DNA of 64,000 nt. It comes from Burkholderia sp. PAMC 26561. Its GTDB lineage: Bacteria > Pseudomonadota > Gammaproteobacteria > Burkholderiales > Burkholderiaceae. Both the position numbers and the translations under genes were made by a program. The stretch spans positions 372,001-436,000 of the forward strand of contig NZ_CP014310.1 in the NCBI RefSeq assembly GCF_001557535.2, read 5' to 3'. Of the stretch, positions 9,457 to 18,333 are shown piece after piece. Positions within the stretch are counted from its first letter, which is position 1. Every line of letters begins with the position of its first letter. A model generated the notes under the pieces. The model was not told the DNA's origin. It searched no databases and worked only from the letters and a program-made list of their open reading frames with translations.

Positions 9457-9772
9457 TTAGACCAGAAGGTGTCGCAACGACCGGTTGAACGCGCCGCGAA
9501 TTTTTTTTAGTAAATAGCATTCCATCCTCGCTTCGGCCAATTCCCGCTTGACCCCACCCAGCTCCGCCTCGATCTCCGTCAGGGGCTTCTGGTACTGTCC
9601 AACCTTCTCCGGCTTGCCGGCCTTCGCAGCACGTACCCGGTTCGCCAACGTCTTCATCGATATTGACAGTCGACGGGCGGCTTCAGACACGCCGACGCCG
9701 TCCGTCATTGCCAGCTTCACTGCTTCTTCACGAAAATTCCTTCGTGTAAAAAGACTTCGGGATTCGGTTCAT
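9457..9772 (-). pseudogene. IS3-family orfA remnant, frameshifted
   Basis: Starting from the ATG at 9772, the frame reads MNRIPKSFYTKEF. It then hits a stop because one extra T makes GAATTTTCGTGAAG out of the expected GAATTTCGTGAAG. The next frame gives the OrfA helix-turn-helix and zipper (AVKLAMTDGVGVSEAARRLS ... LLKK) down to 9457. The orfB part is missing. A second, shorter relic of the same IS type is at 12595-12780. Confidence 0.75.
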
Positions 9773-9829
9773 CAACGCCTCCATTCCACAATTTTACGGG
9801 ATGTTGCCGTCCATCTTTTTCAGCCGACC

Positions 9830-9988
9830 TCAAGCGTTATAGGGTTCGTAGCCATCGGTCATCAGGACCGCGCCCTTATGGACACCCGTGAACAGCTTGT
9901 AGGCCAAATGCGCGCCGCGTGCAGGCGTGTACGTAAAGCAGCGGATTGGATTTCCTGAATCTGTCATCTGCGACCAGAGATAGCTCTT
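9830..9988 (-). pseudogene. IS66-family TnpC internal fragment
   Basis: About 52 codons match the core of IS66 TnpC (KSYLWSQMTDSGNPIRCFTY ... GAVLMTDGYEPYN), including the catalytic-region motif VLMTDGYEPYN. The fragment is cut on its upstream side by the IS3 element that starts at 9999 and on the other by an IS3 end. It is a non-functional relic. Confidence 0.8.
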
Positions 9989-10048
9989 TGAGATAGGCTG
10001 AAGAAAGTGGAGATCAATGTTTCGTAGAATGAGCGAAATGGAGATCAA

Positions 10049-10351
10049 ATGAATCGAGGACCGAAAGGCCGCTACACGAAGGAGTTTCGCGAGCAGGCGG
10101 TGAAGCTCGTTCTTGTCGATGGACTGTCGCAGCGAGAAGTTGCGGGCCGATTATCTTTGTCGGTTAAAACGCTTGGCGCTTGGGTCGTTGCCGAGCGAAA
10201 AGGGACGCTAACGAAGGTAGGCGAGACGCAAAAGCCGCAGAGCGAGTTGGAGGCGGAATTGGCGCGGGTCAAGCGCGAGCTGGCGACGGTCACGATGGAG
10301 CGCGATATTTTAAAAAAAGCGACGGTCTATTTCGCGAAGGAGTCGCGGTGA
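10049..10351 (+). CDS. IS3-family transposase OrfA
   Basis: This 100-residue protein has an N-terminal helix-turn-helix (GRYTKEFREQAVKLVLVDGL ... REVAGRLSLSVKTLGAW) and a C-terminal leucine zipper (ELEAELARVKRELATV). It ends in the usual KKATVYFAKESR. It overlaps orfB by four bases (GTGA). It appears intact. Confidence 0.92.
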   Translation: MNRGPKGRYTKEFREQAVKLVLVDGLSQREVAGRLSLSVKTLGAWVVAERKGTLTKVGETQKPQSELEAELARVKRELATVTMERDILKKATVYFAKESR

Positions 10352-11223
10352 GATGTGACCGGATCGAAACGATGCGACAGGACTACCCGATTTCCGTGCT
10401 GTGCCGTGTGTTTGAGCTAGGGGCCAGCAGTTTCTACGCTTGGCGCCGACGGCTCGACTCGCCACGTGCACAAGAGAACGCGCGCCTTGAAATCGAGATT
10501 GTAGCGGCGCACGAACGAACTCGGCAAACGTATGGGCGCGAGCGATTGCAGGCGGATCTGCTTGATCATGGCGTATGCGTTGGCCTTCACCGCATTAGGC
10601 GCATTCGCACCAAGCTGGGACTGCGTTGCAAGCAGAAGCGCAAGTTCAGAAACACGACGGATTCGAAGCACGATTTGCCAGTCGCACCGAATTTGCTGGA
10701 ACGCAACTTCGACATGAGCATGCCGAACCAGGCCTGGGTGAGTGATATCACGTACGTGTGGACAGATGAGGGCTGGTTGTATCTAGCCGGCATCAAGGAT
10801 CTGTTCAACGGCGAGCTGGTCGGCTACGCCATGAGCGAACGTATGACCCGCACCTTGGTAATGCAGGCGCTATTTGCCGCGGTCGCACTTAAACGGCCCG
10901 CAGCCGGTTTGATCCTACATTCGGATCGTGGCAGTCAATATTGTTCGCATGACTATCGGGATCTAGCAAAGCAGTTCGGCATGACGATGTCCATGAGTCG
11001 CAAGGGCGATTGTTACGACAATGCGCCGATGGAAAGCTTCTGGGGGTCGCTCAAAAACGAACTCGTGCATCACCGCCGGTTCACGACGCGCGCCGAGGCC
11101 CGGCAGGCCATCACCGAATACATCGAGATCTTCTACAACCGGCAACGCAAGCAAGCCCGTCTTGACTATCTGTCGCCTGCTGCTTTCGTGCAGCGATTTT
11201 ATAAAACGCGACTCGCGGCTTAA
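10348..11223 (+). CDS. IS3-family transposase OrfB
   Basis: This 291-residue catalytic subunit starts at GTG 10348, overlapping the orfA stop; ATG 10372 is the alternative start. The HTH_21 domain (about residues 45-100) is followed by the rve core with D133 (WVSDITYV), D193 (HSDRGSQY) and E229 (MESFWGSLK). The frame is open much further upstream, but that stretch overlies orfA. Its last third is almost identical to the 3' part of the hybrid orfB at 15.3-16.2 kb. Confidence 0.92.
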   Translation: MRCDRIETMRQDYPISVLCRVFELGASSFYAWRRRLDSPRAQENARLEIEIVAAHERTRQTYGRERLQADLLDHGVCVGLHRIRRIRTKLGLRCKQKRKFRNTTDSKHDLPVAPNLLERNFDMSMPNQAWVSDITYVWTDEGWLYLAGIKDLFNGELVGYAMSERMTRTLVMQALFAAVALKRPAAGLILHSDRGSQYCSHDYRDLAKQFGMTMSMSRKGDCYDNAPMESFWGSLKNELVHHRRFTTRAEARQAITEYIEIFYNRQRKQARLDYLSPAAFVQRFYKTRLAA

Positions 11224-11256
11224 CCCATTGCTCTCCACTATTGACGACCGACCTCA

Positions 11257-11536
11257 CTTCGTCTGAGGCTGAGGCTGACTTCCCGTTTCCTTCAGGCCCT
11301 GAATCATCGTCTCGTCGCAGTAAAGCAGCTCTGCATCCAGACAGATTATCAGAAGGCCTTATCGCGACAAAACCCTTCGTTATGAGCCGAAGGTGGTTGT
11401 AACCCGAACTTTACCGCGGCATCGTAGTTGCGACAGAACCTGCTTTGACTGGTCCTCGCCTATTGATCAGCGGCAGGGCTGTATCGCCGTCTCTACGCAC
11501 AAGTGCGGCACGGACGTTGGAAAGTGGGTGCCACGA
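11257..11536. other. Spacer between IS3 and SMR gene, nothing recognisable
   Basis: I see no supported gene. The first 100 bases may be the edge of an older IS disrupted by the IS3 insertion, but I cannot assign it. Confidence 0.3.
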
Positions 11537-11857
11537 TCACCCGCCGGACGTAAACTTAAGGCCGATCGCGCACGCGATCAGCCCGGCAATTAGCAGCAGG
11601 CGGACGGCTGTTGCGGGTTCGCCAAACCAGATGATGCCGATCGCAACCGTCCCAACGGCACCGATACCAGTCCAGACCGCATAAGCCGTTCCCAAAGGAA
11701 TTAAACGCTCAGCGAGTTCAAGGAAAAGCAGGCTGAGGGCTACGCAGATTACGAAACCCGCAACTGCATAAAGATTCTTGAAATTGTCGCTCAGTCGAAG
11801 TGTCGTTGTAAAGCCAACCTCGAACGCGCTCGCAAGGAGAAGCCAGACCCAGCCCAT
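11537..11857 (-). CDS. sugE: Small multidrug resistance (SMR) family exporter, SugE/Gdx-like
   Basis: This 106-residue inner-membrane protein has four predicted transmembrane helices. The essential membrane-embedded glutamate is E13 (WLLLASAFEVGF). The family signature TAYAVWTGIGAVGT is present in helix 3, followed by GEPATAVRLL. SMR proteins work as dual-topology dimers that exchange protons for small cations. The SugE/Gdx branch exports guanidinium or quaternary ammonium compounds, and the WTGIGAVG motif fits that branch better than EmrE. No guanidine riboswitch was recognised upstream. It is carried next to the TetR/dehalogenase pair between two IS3 elements. Confidence 0.85.
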   Translation of the reverse strand: MGWVWLLLASAFEVGFTTTLRLSDNFKNLYAVAGFVICVALSLLFLELAERLIPLGTAYAVWTGIGAVGTVAIGIIWFGEPATAVRLLLIAGLIACAIGLKFTSGG

Positions 11858-12594
11858 CAGGAAGCACTATTCAGGTCATTAGGAAATCCCGGCATTGTTC
11901 TTCCCCGTTGAATAAATCGGTGAGATTGCAAAGAAGCAGATACGGCTGCACGCGGGATTCGTAGCTTATCGATATTACACCCAAAATCCGAACACAAGCC
12001 TTAGGAGTCCGCGCGGCGGATAAGAATTGGGATGGTGAGCTACTGACATCGAATGCCGACCTGCAAGCGACGCCGATTTTCACCCGGGGACGGCGAGTGG
12101 TAGGGCCGATTCGATCACGTTTCGATCAGACCGTTGAAGCAAACGCGCTGTGGCACGCTTATGCAGTCATGATATTGACCATTCTTCGGAGGTTTGAGCG
12201 TGGCGCAGACGAGTTTCCATTCTGGCGGGTCCTAGTCAGGCCGCGCAAGCGGAATTGTCGGAACCCTAAACCTGCTTTACCCAAGCCTTGGGCCGTTCGG
12301 ACAACCAATTTCGCTGACGGTGAACTCCTGCGTGGCCATTGACTAAATCGTTCTGCCATCGCGGCGCCCAGCGGCCGTTCCTTCGGAGCAATTGCTGCGA
12401 TCTCCTTTCTTCTTGCCAAGAGCGACGATCTACTCAGGGGGTGCTCGAGCACCCAACGCCAAAGCGCCGATTTGCCCAAGAGAGCATTCTCGACAACACC
12501 CACGGACCCGCAGCAGTGGATCGAAATCCCAGTGCTGGCGATCGTGAAGCCCTACGTTCTCCAACTTACCGTCCTCTGCGGCGCGAACCTAGGC
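11858..12594. other. Non-coding or degenerate stretch
   Basis: About 740 bp upstream of the SMR gene. Several short frames exist on both strands, up to about 114 codons at 12159-12503 (minus). None shows a recognisable domain, ribosome site or codon bias. It is probably eroded DNA plus the promoter of the exporter gene. Confidence 0.3.
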
Positions 12595-12780
12595 ACGCCA
12601 ACGTCTTCGTCGTTATTGACATCCGACGTGCGGCTTCGGACACGCCGACACCGTCAGTCATTGCCAGCTTTACTGCCTCTTCACGAAATCCCTTCGTTAC
12701 ATAGCCTTGGGATTCGCTTCGGTAGTGGATCGATTCCTCAATTCTACGGAACGTTTGGCGTCCACTGTTTCAGCCGGCCT
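12595..12780 (-). pseudogene. IS3-family orfA relic
   Basis: On the minus strand the codons read TKGFREEAVKLAMTDGVGVS and then EAARRMSITTKTLA, the same OrfA helix-turn-helix as the relic at 9457-9772. The DNA outside it (ending TTTCAGCCGGCCTCA) matches that element's end too. Only about 60 codons survive. Confidence 0.65.
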
Positions 12781-12895
12781 CACTCACTTTGCGCACATGT
12801 TCAGTAGAGTCCGCAGTACATTGATTTCGTTCTGAAGGAGAATTCCAGTCTTCAGATTGCGCAGGATCGACCGAAGAATAACCCTGTCGGGGCTG

Positions 12896-12930
12896 TTGAC
12901 GAAAATCGCTTGTATAAGAATGATCGTTCT
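12896..12930 (+). promoter_or_regulatory. Promoter with palindromic operator for tetR-dehalogenase unit
   Basis: A -35-like TTGACG (12896-12901) lies upstream of an AT-rich stretch and the imperfect palindrome AGAATGATCGTTCT (12917-12930), about 15 bp before the tetR ATG at 12946. Operators of this size just upstream of the gene are typical for TetR autorepression. The -10 is not obvious and probably overlaps the palindrome. Confidence 0.5.
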
Positions 12931-12945
12931 GCTAGGCTGACTTTT

Positions 12946-13545
12946 ATGCCTAGATCACGAACACTTGCTAAAGACGCCATAGTCGTCACCGCCATGGAGC
13001 ATTTCTGGCGCTATGGATTCGCTGGTGCTTCCATGGCAGATCTTGTGGACGCGACTGGCGCAAGTCGAGCAGCCATCTACAGCGAATTCGGCGGTAAAGA
13101 TCAACTGTTCGTCGCTTGCCTAGAAGCGTACAAGGAAAAAATCGTTACACCCGCGTTTTCGAGGGTTGAAGCTGATGGAGCAATGCTAAATGCAGTTCAT
13201 GCGTACTTCGAGTTTCAGATTTCACGTGGGGTAGCGAAAGGTTTGCCAGGGTCCGGATGTTTATTTGCAAACACGATGACCGAACTTGCGCCGCACGACC
13301 ACCTAGCAATGGCGAAGGTTCGCGAACACAACGCCCGGCTTACCGCTGGCTTTTATCAGGTTTTGGGTAATGAGAACGCTGCTGAGAAACGACTTGGCGG
13401 TGTCGAATTGCATGCTCTCGCTGTGATGATGACGACTTCGACCCAAGGGCTCTGGTCTATCTCGAGAACGGTAGACGATTCAGCGGTATTGCGTCGAATC
13501 GTTTGTACACTGATCAGTTTGGTAACTGACAGGGTTGGTAGCTGA
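12946..13545 (+). CDS. TetR-family transcriptional regulator
   Basis: This 199-residue repressor has an N-terminal helix-turn-helix at about residues 14-50 (FAGASMADLVDATGASRAAI) and a ligand-binding C-terminal domain. I chose ATG 12946 (MPRSRTLAKDAI); the frame is open 36 bases further up, but that would overlie the promoter palindrome. The stop codon overlaps the ATG of the dehalogenase-fragment frame at 13545 (ATGA), so the two were built as a coupled operon. It probably represses itself and the dehalogenase and responds to the haloalkane or a product. The ligand is unknown. Confidence 0.88.
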   Translation: MPRSRTLAKDAIVVTAMEHFWRYGFAGASMADLVDATGASRAAIYSEFGGKDQLFVACLEAYKEKIVTPAFSRVEADGAMLNAVHAYFEFQISRGVAKGLPGSGCLFANTMTELAPHDHLAMAKVREHNARLTAGFYQVLGNENAAEKRLGGVELHALAVMMTTSTQGLWSISRTVDDSAVLRRIVCTLISLVTDRVGS

Positions 13546-13667
13546 TGGACCAACTTTCGAAGGAAAACCGTTTCACGACTATTCATGGGAAGCAAATAGC
13601 CTACCTCAAGCATGGCGAGGATGCCCTCATTGGATTCCTCCATGGCAATCCGACGTCGTCTTCAACT
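13545..13667 (+). pseudogene. N-terminal fragment of a second haloalkane dehalogenase
   Basis: From the ATG that overlaps the tetR stop, about 41 codons read as a dehalogenase N-terminus (RFTTIHGKQIAYLKHG ... GFLHGNPTSS), ending at the oxyanion-hole motif HGNPTSS. Homology stops there, and the frame runs on as nonsense to 13841. Twelve bases later a complete dehalogenase gene begins in another frame with its own copy of the same region. This looks like the stub of the original first gene of the operon after a recombination that brought in a different dehalogenase. Confidence 0.75.
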
Positions 13668-13678
13668 GGATTACAACG

Positions 13679-14557
13679 ATGCACCAGCGTTCTCTCAAAA
13701 AGCTCGAGGTTCTTGGCTCACAAATGGCGTATGTGGATGTCGGGAACGGACCAACGATCCTGTTCTTGCACGGTAATCCAATGTCGTCCTACCTGTGGCG
13801 CAACGTCATCCCACATGTGGCGGCGCATGCTCGGTGCATAGCCCCTGACCTTATCGGCTTTGGCGACTCGGACAAGCCTGACCTTGCCTACCGCGTGCCT
13901 GACCAGGCGCGTTATCTCGACCAGTTCATCGAGAAGCTTGGCCTTGACGACGTAGTGCTTGTACTGCACGACTGGGGCTCGGCTCTCGGCCTTGACTGGT
14001 CGCGGCGGCATCCGCGCAAGGTGCGGGGGTTGGCGTTAATGGAGATCATTTGCCCTCAGCCGACTTGGCTAGACATGAATCCGGTTGTCGCGCAACACTT
14101 CCGGGAGTTCCGCGACCCGGGGGGCAGCCGCAAGCTACTGATCGACGAAAACGCTTTCATCGAGCGGATCGTGCCAGAGAACATTGTGCGCCAACTGTCC
14201 TCGGAAGATCTCGACGCCTATCGGCGCCCGTTCCGTGACCCCGCAAGTCGTGAGCCGATCTGGCGCTTCCCAAACGACTTGCCGATCGCGGGCGAGCCGG
14301 CCGACGTTTATGCCATGGCAGTCGCCTACCACAACTGGTTGCTCGAAACAGATGTCCCAAAGCTATTTTTCTGGGCCGACCCCGGTGCGCTGATTTCGGT
14401 CGAACGCGCCGCATACTACCGAACGCGATTGAAGGCCTGTCACTCCGTCGCGCTAGGCAAAGGTATTCACTACGTTCAGGAAGACCACCCCGACTTAATT
14501 GGCCGGGAAATTGTCAGTTGGCTCAACGATCTACCTTCTAGCACGAAGCCGCGCTAA
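13679..14557 (+). CDS. dhaA: Haloalkane dehalogenase (HLD-II, DhaA-like)
   Basis: This 292-residue alpha/beta-hydrolase fold enzyme cleaves carbon-halogen bonds of haloalkanes by water, giving alcohol, halide and proton in the cytoplasm. The catalytic pentad of the HLD-II subfamily is complete: N33 (LHGNPMSS), nucleophile D98 and W99 (LHDWGSALG), E122 (LMEIICP) and base H264 (GIHYVQEDHPDLIG). The spacing matches Rhodococcus DhaA. I chose ATG 13679 (MHQRSLKKLEVLG); the frame is open upstream to 13535, but that part overlies tetR and the dehalogenase stub. No good ribosome site precedes 13679, so expression may depend on coupling to the upstream frame. Confidence 0.88.
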   Translation: MHQRSLKKLEVLGSQMAYVDVGNGPTILFLHGNPMSSYLWRNVIPHVAAHARCIAPDLIGFGDSDKPDLAYRVPDQARYLDQFIEKLGLDDVVLVLHDWGSALGLDWSRRHPRKVRGLALMEIICPQPTWLDMNPVVAQHFREFRDPGGSRKLLIDENAFIERIVPENIVRQLSSEDLDAYRRPFRDPASREPIWRFPNDLPIAGEPADVYAMAVAYHNWLLETDVPKLFFWADPGALISVERAAYYRTRLKACHSVALGKGIHYVQEDHPDLIGREIVSWLNDLPSSTKPR

Positions 14558-14922
14558 ACCCACTGAATACAGCGTTCATGTAACGCATAGCGTACCCCAG
14601 CAGTTGATGCCTGTGCTGCGTTGGGCACTTGATTGAGCGCTTGTGGCTTTGCGTCGGAACAACCTGAACAACCCAAAGCAAAGTAGCTGGAGGACCTGTT
14701 GAATGGAAGCAAAAATGTACCGAGCCGCCGCTTCCTCTCGGAATCTTTCCGTGTAGCGACCGCGGCGGTGACACGTGGCGACGCGGGCGCGGACGCCCTG
14801 ATTGTGGATTTTGGCGATGGTGATCAGCCGTTTCGATGAACGTGAACAGTATGGAAGCTGGTGTTTCGCGGTCAGTGAATATAACGAAGGTGATCACGAT
14901 GGGGATGGGTCAGATTGCTTTG
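14558..14922. other. Spacer with small IS3 orfA-like fragment
   Basis: About 365 bp with no gene. Bases around 14725-14760 (GCCGCTTCCTCTCGGAATC) resemble the orfA region of the IS3 element at the window start, suggesting a tiny relic. The rest is unassigned. Confidence 0.35.
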
Positions 14923-14981
14923 TGAAGCGCCCCGCAAATGTAGGAGACTTTGGATCTTGGCTGTAACGGGAGATTTGAAGA

Positions 14982-15325
14982 ATGGAAAACGCAAGCAAAG
15001 TAAGGAAGCCAACAGGGGCGAGATATTCCGAGGAGGTTCGGGAAGGTGCGGTCCGGATAGTGTTGGAGCACCAGCCCGAATACGAGACGCGGGGCGCGGC
15101 GATGCGCTCGATTGCCTCGAAGATGGGCATGTCGCGTGAGACGCTGCGCAACTGGGTAATTCAAGCCTAGCGGGATCGCGGGCAGCGGGCGGGCACAACG
15201 ACGACGGACCTGGCGCGGCTCAAGGAGCTGGAGCGGGAGAATCGGGAATTGCGCACGGCCAACGAGATTCTGCGCAAGGCGTCCGCGTATTTCGCGCTGG
15301 CGGAGCTCGACCGCCGACCGAAGTC

Positions 15326-15329
<4 letters not shown>
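14982..15329 (+). pseudogene. IS3-family orfA with amber codon
   Basis: The frame reads MENASKVRKPTGARYSEEVR and on through the helix-turn-helix to WVIQA. It then meets TAG (15168-15170) where the family has GAG (Glu), and continues in frame [20 protein letters not shown] to the normal zipper and TGA at 15327-15329. One point mutation explains the break. The orfB ATG (15326) overlaps the stop. Confidence 0.85.
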
Positions 15330-16212
<883 letters not shown>

Positions 16213-16225
16213 CCATTGCTCTCCA

Positions 16226-17386
16226 CTATTGACGACCGACCTCAATGCAAACGCGGCCCAGCAGCGCCATCGTGCGAGTGAGTTCGTCGGCGAGAATGGC
16301 GAGCGCGCGGGACACGCCCCTCTCGCCGCACGCAGCCAGTCCATACAGCACGGGCCGGCCGACGAGCACGGCATCCGCGCCCATTGCGAGCGCCTGGACA
16401 ATGTCACTGCCGCGCCGGACTCCGCTATCGAGCAGCACGGCGATGCGACCATCGGCCAGGCGCACCGCGTCAGCCAAAACGTTCATGGGCGATGCCACCA
16501 GATCGAGTTGCCGGCCACCGTGGTTGGACAGCACGACGCCATCCGCGCCGGCATCGATCGCACGCGCGACGTCATCGATCGCGAGCAGTCCCTTGATGAT
16601 CAGTTTGCCGTGCCAGCGCTCGCGCAGCCACACGACATCCGACCAGTCGAGGGAGGCATCCATTTCCGTGCGAAGCCATTCGGCAGTTTGCGCGGCCGAC
16701 ATCGACGTGCCGGTGAAGGCTTCCACATTGACGAAATGTGGACCGCGCCCGCTGCGCCAGACATCGGCGAGCCAGCGTGGATGCGCGAGCGCGTCGACGC
16801 GACTACGCCAGTCGATTACCGTCGGGCGCGTGTAATTGCGCTTGTCCCATTCGCGGTTGCCGTAGACGGGACCATCGACCGTCAATACCAGGGCCTCGCA
16901 ATTCGCGGCGCGCGCGCGGTCCATCAGATGCTGCGCGAAGTCGCGATTGCGCAGCACATAGAGCTGCATCCAGTGCGGCGTGTCGAGCTGCGACGCGACC
17001 GTTTCGATCGATGCCATCGACACCATGCTCTGCGCGAACGGAATACCCGCTCGCGAAGCGGCGCGTGCCAGGTGGACGTCGCCTTGATCGGTCAGGAGGC
17101 CATTGAGACCGGTCGGCGCGACGATGATCGGCAGCGGCAATCGTCGTCCGAACACGCGCGCGGATACATCGATCTTGTGCACGTCGACCAGTGCGCGCGG
17201 AACGAATGTCCGCTGCAAAAACACTTCGCGATTGCGTCGCAACGTAACTTCGTTCTCTGCGCCGCCTTCGAGATACTCCGCGATGAACCCCGGCAGCCGG
17301 CCATGCGCTGTGTCCCGCAAATCGTCGATCGTCACGGCGCGCGCCAAGTGATTACCGCGATACAAACGTCGGGAACGAGGCCACAT
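16226..17386 (-). CDS. FMN-dependent alpha-hydroxy-acid oxidase/dehydrogenase, 3' end replaced by IS
   Basis: This member of the L-lactate/glycolate/mandelate dehydrogenase family oxidises 2-hydroxy acids to 2-oxo acids. Family hallmarks are in order: IAEYLEGGAENE, the FMN-site segment WMQLYVLRN, LTVDGPVYGNREWDKRN, LIIKGLL, the active-site SNHGGRQLD (His base and substrate Arg) and DSGVRRGSDIVQALAMGADA. The native sequence ends at about 16245 within MALLGRVC. The last few residues (IEVGRQ) and the stop come from the IS3 end, so only the extreme C-terminal tail is lost and activity may persist. A degenerate copy of the block's shared palindrome and a TTGACC box lie 20-60 bp upstream, linking it to the 24-46 kb catabolic genes. 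Confidence 0.8.
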   Translation of the reverse strand: MWPRSRRLYRGNHLARAVTIDDLRDTAHGRLPGFIAEYLEGGAENEVTLRRNREVFLQRTFVPRALVDVHKIDVSARVFGRRLPLPIIVAPTGLNGLLTDQGDVHLARAASRAGIPFAQSMVSMASIETVASQLDTPHWMQLYVLRNRDFAQHLMDRARAANCEALVLTVDGPVYGNREWDKRNYTRPTVIDWRSRVDALAHPRWLADVWRSGRGPHFVNVEAFTGTSMSAAQTAEWLRTEMDASLDWSDVVWLRERWHGKLIIKGLLAIDDVARAIDAGADGVVLSNHGGRQLDLVASPMNVLADAVRLADGRIAVLLDSGVRRGSDIVQALAMGADAVLVGRPVLYGLAACGERGVSRALAILADELTRTMALLGRVCIEVGRQ

Positions 17387-17403
17387 CGAATAAAGTTTCT
17401 CAA

Positions 17404-17447
17404 GTAAATTCAGAATGAAGAATGCGGGTAATCGGTAATACGGTCAA
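17404..17447 (-). promoter_or_regulatory. Putative promoter with degenerate TTCTGAATT operator
   Basis: On the minus strand a TTGACC box (complement of 17442-17447), a CATTCT box 17 bases on and then TTCTGAATTTAC (complement of 17405-17416) precede the hydroxyacid oxidase ATG at 17386. The half-site TTCTGAATT matches the perfect palindromes at 28.2, 29.7 and 41.4 kb; the other half is degraded. Confidence 0.45.
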
Positions 17448-17639
17448 CGTTTTCAAAATCCAGCGTGCAATTTCATGACCGTTCGATGCAAAGCGCTATG
17501 TCCGTGCGTTCGTGGTTGGCCGATAATCAGCCATTCCCACCCCGAAAACTTTCACGTCCATGCCCGGCAACACCCTCATCACCGCGAACGTACAGCTTCT
17601 TCACGAAGCTCTGGTGTGTATGTTCTTGGTTTCGTCATC
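17448..17639. other. Spacer, no gene seen
   Basis: No reading frame with recognisable features. It probably contains eroded IS DNA continuous with the relic that follows. Confidence 0.3.
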
Positions 17640-17735
17640 TGTGCTCTGGCGCCTTCATTTCGGCGTGCGTGGCATAATGCACGCCATGATACCGCTCGTT
17701 TTTGAAGCTGTTAAACCAGCTTTCGGTAGGGGCGT
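17640..17735 (-). pseudogene. IS3-family orfB fragment
   Basis: On the minus strand about 30 codons read NAPTESWFNSFKNERYHGVH and on to HAEMKA, the region around the third catalytic Glu (DNAPTES..NSLKNER) of an IS3 transposase. Nothing else of this element is seen. Confidence 0.65.
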
Positions 17736-17869
17736 TGACGCTCCTATGTCAAGCAGAGGCCGTCGAATCGGCTAGATCGCGGGTACAACTCCCGGACAAT
17801 AAAGCGCTTCAAGCAGCGGTGGATCTCCTTTGGGCATGCCCCTTCCTTTGTCCGGCGTTCGACATAGGC

Positions 17870-18234
17870 GCGCCGCTCGACATCTCGGGCAACGTCACCT
17901 GTAGTTCCTGTGCACGGCGGCTTAGCGTCGTATAGTTGGGCACAGGCAGATCCGCAAACGCGAGTTCACGAAGACTTTGCACAAAACCCTGAGAGGCTCG
18001 AAGCGTCAAATCATAAACGTGCTTAAGCGTTAGCACGGCCTGAATCATTGCATCCGAGTAGACCTGCGGCCTGCCGCGCTTGACGGCTCTCGCTTCGCTA
18101 CCACTCATGAATGTGCTCTCGTCGATCCACATGGTCAAGCTGCCTCGTGCGATCAGCCCTGCGTTGTACTCCGACCAGATCCTGACTCGATAGACGCCTT
18201 TAGGCTCGCGGCTCTTGCGTTTGTCCTTGCGCAT
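17870..18234 (-). pseudogene. IS5-family (IS903-like) transposase N-terminal remnant
   Basis: Starting at ATG 18234 (MRKDKRKSREPKGVYRVRIW), the frame matches the DUF772-type N-terminal half of IS903-like transposases. These parts are visible: SEYNAGLIARGSLTMWIDES, RGRPQVYSDAMIQAVLTLKH and LPVPNYTTLSRRAQELQVTL. It leaves the family at about 17870. The catalytic DDE half is missing. Confidence 0.78.
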
Positions 18235-18333
18235 CTTCCCGCCAAATACCGAGAATCTACGCAATTCCTCCGCGAGTTATCAGAGGCAGCCCCACGACAG
18301 TTGCGAGTAAACGTCACCCCATGCAGCGATCGC

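Larger units (their letters stand above)
9999..11256 (+). mobile_element. IS3-family insertion sequence, intact
   Basis: The left end is TGAAGAAAGTGGAGATCAATG at 9999. The right end, up to 11256, has the complement TGAGGTCGGTCGTCAATAGTGG. The repeats are imperfect, as in many IS3 members. The same right end (CTCTCCACTATTGACGACCG) recurs at 16219-16238 in the hybrid element. Both genes are intact. No clear target duplication was found. Confidence 0.8.

Noticed and set aside
13535..13678. In-frame extension of the dehalogenase gene upstream to a TTG (340-residue version)
   Set aside because: The extra 48 residues are the tetR end and the dehalogenase stub read in another frame. They have no similarity to dehalogenases, whose natural N-terminus matches ATG 13679.
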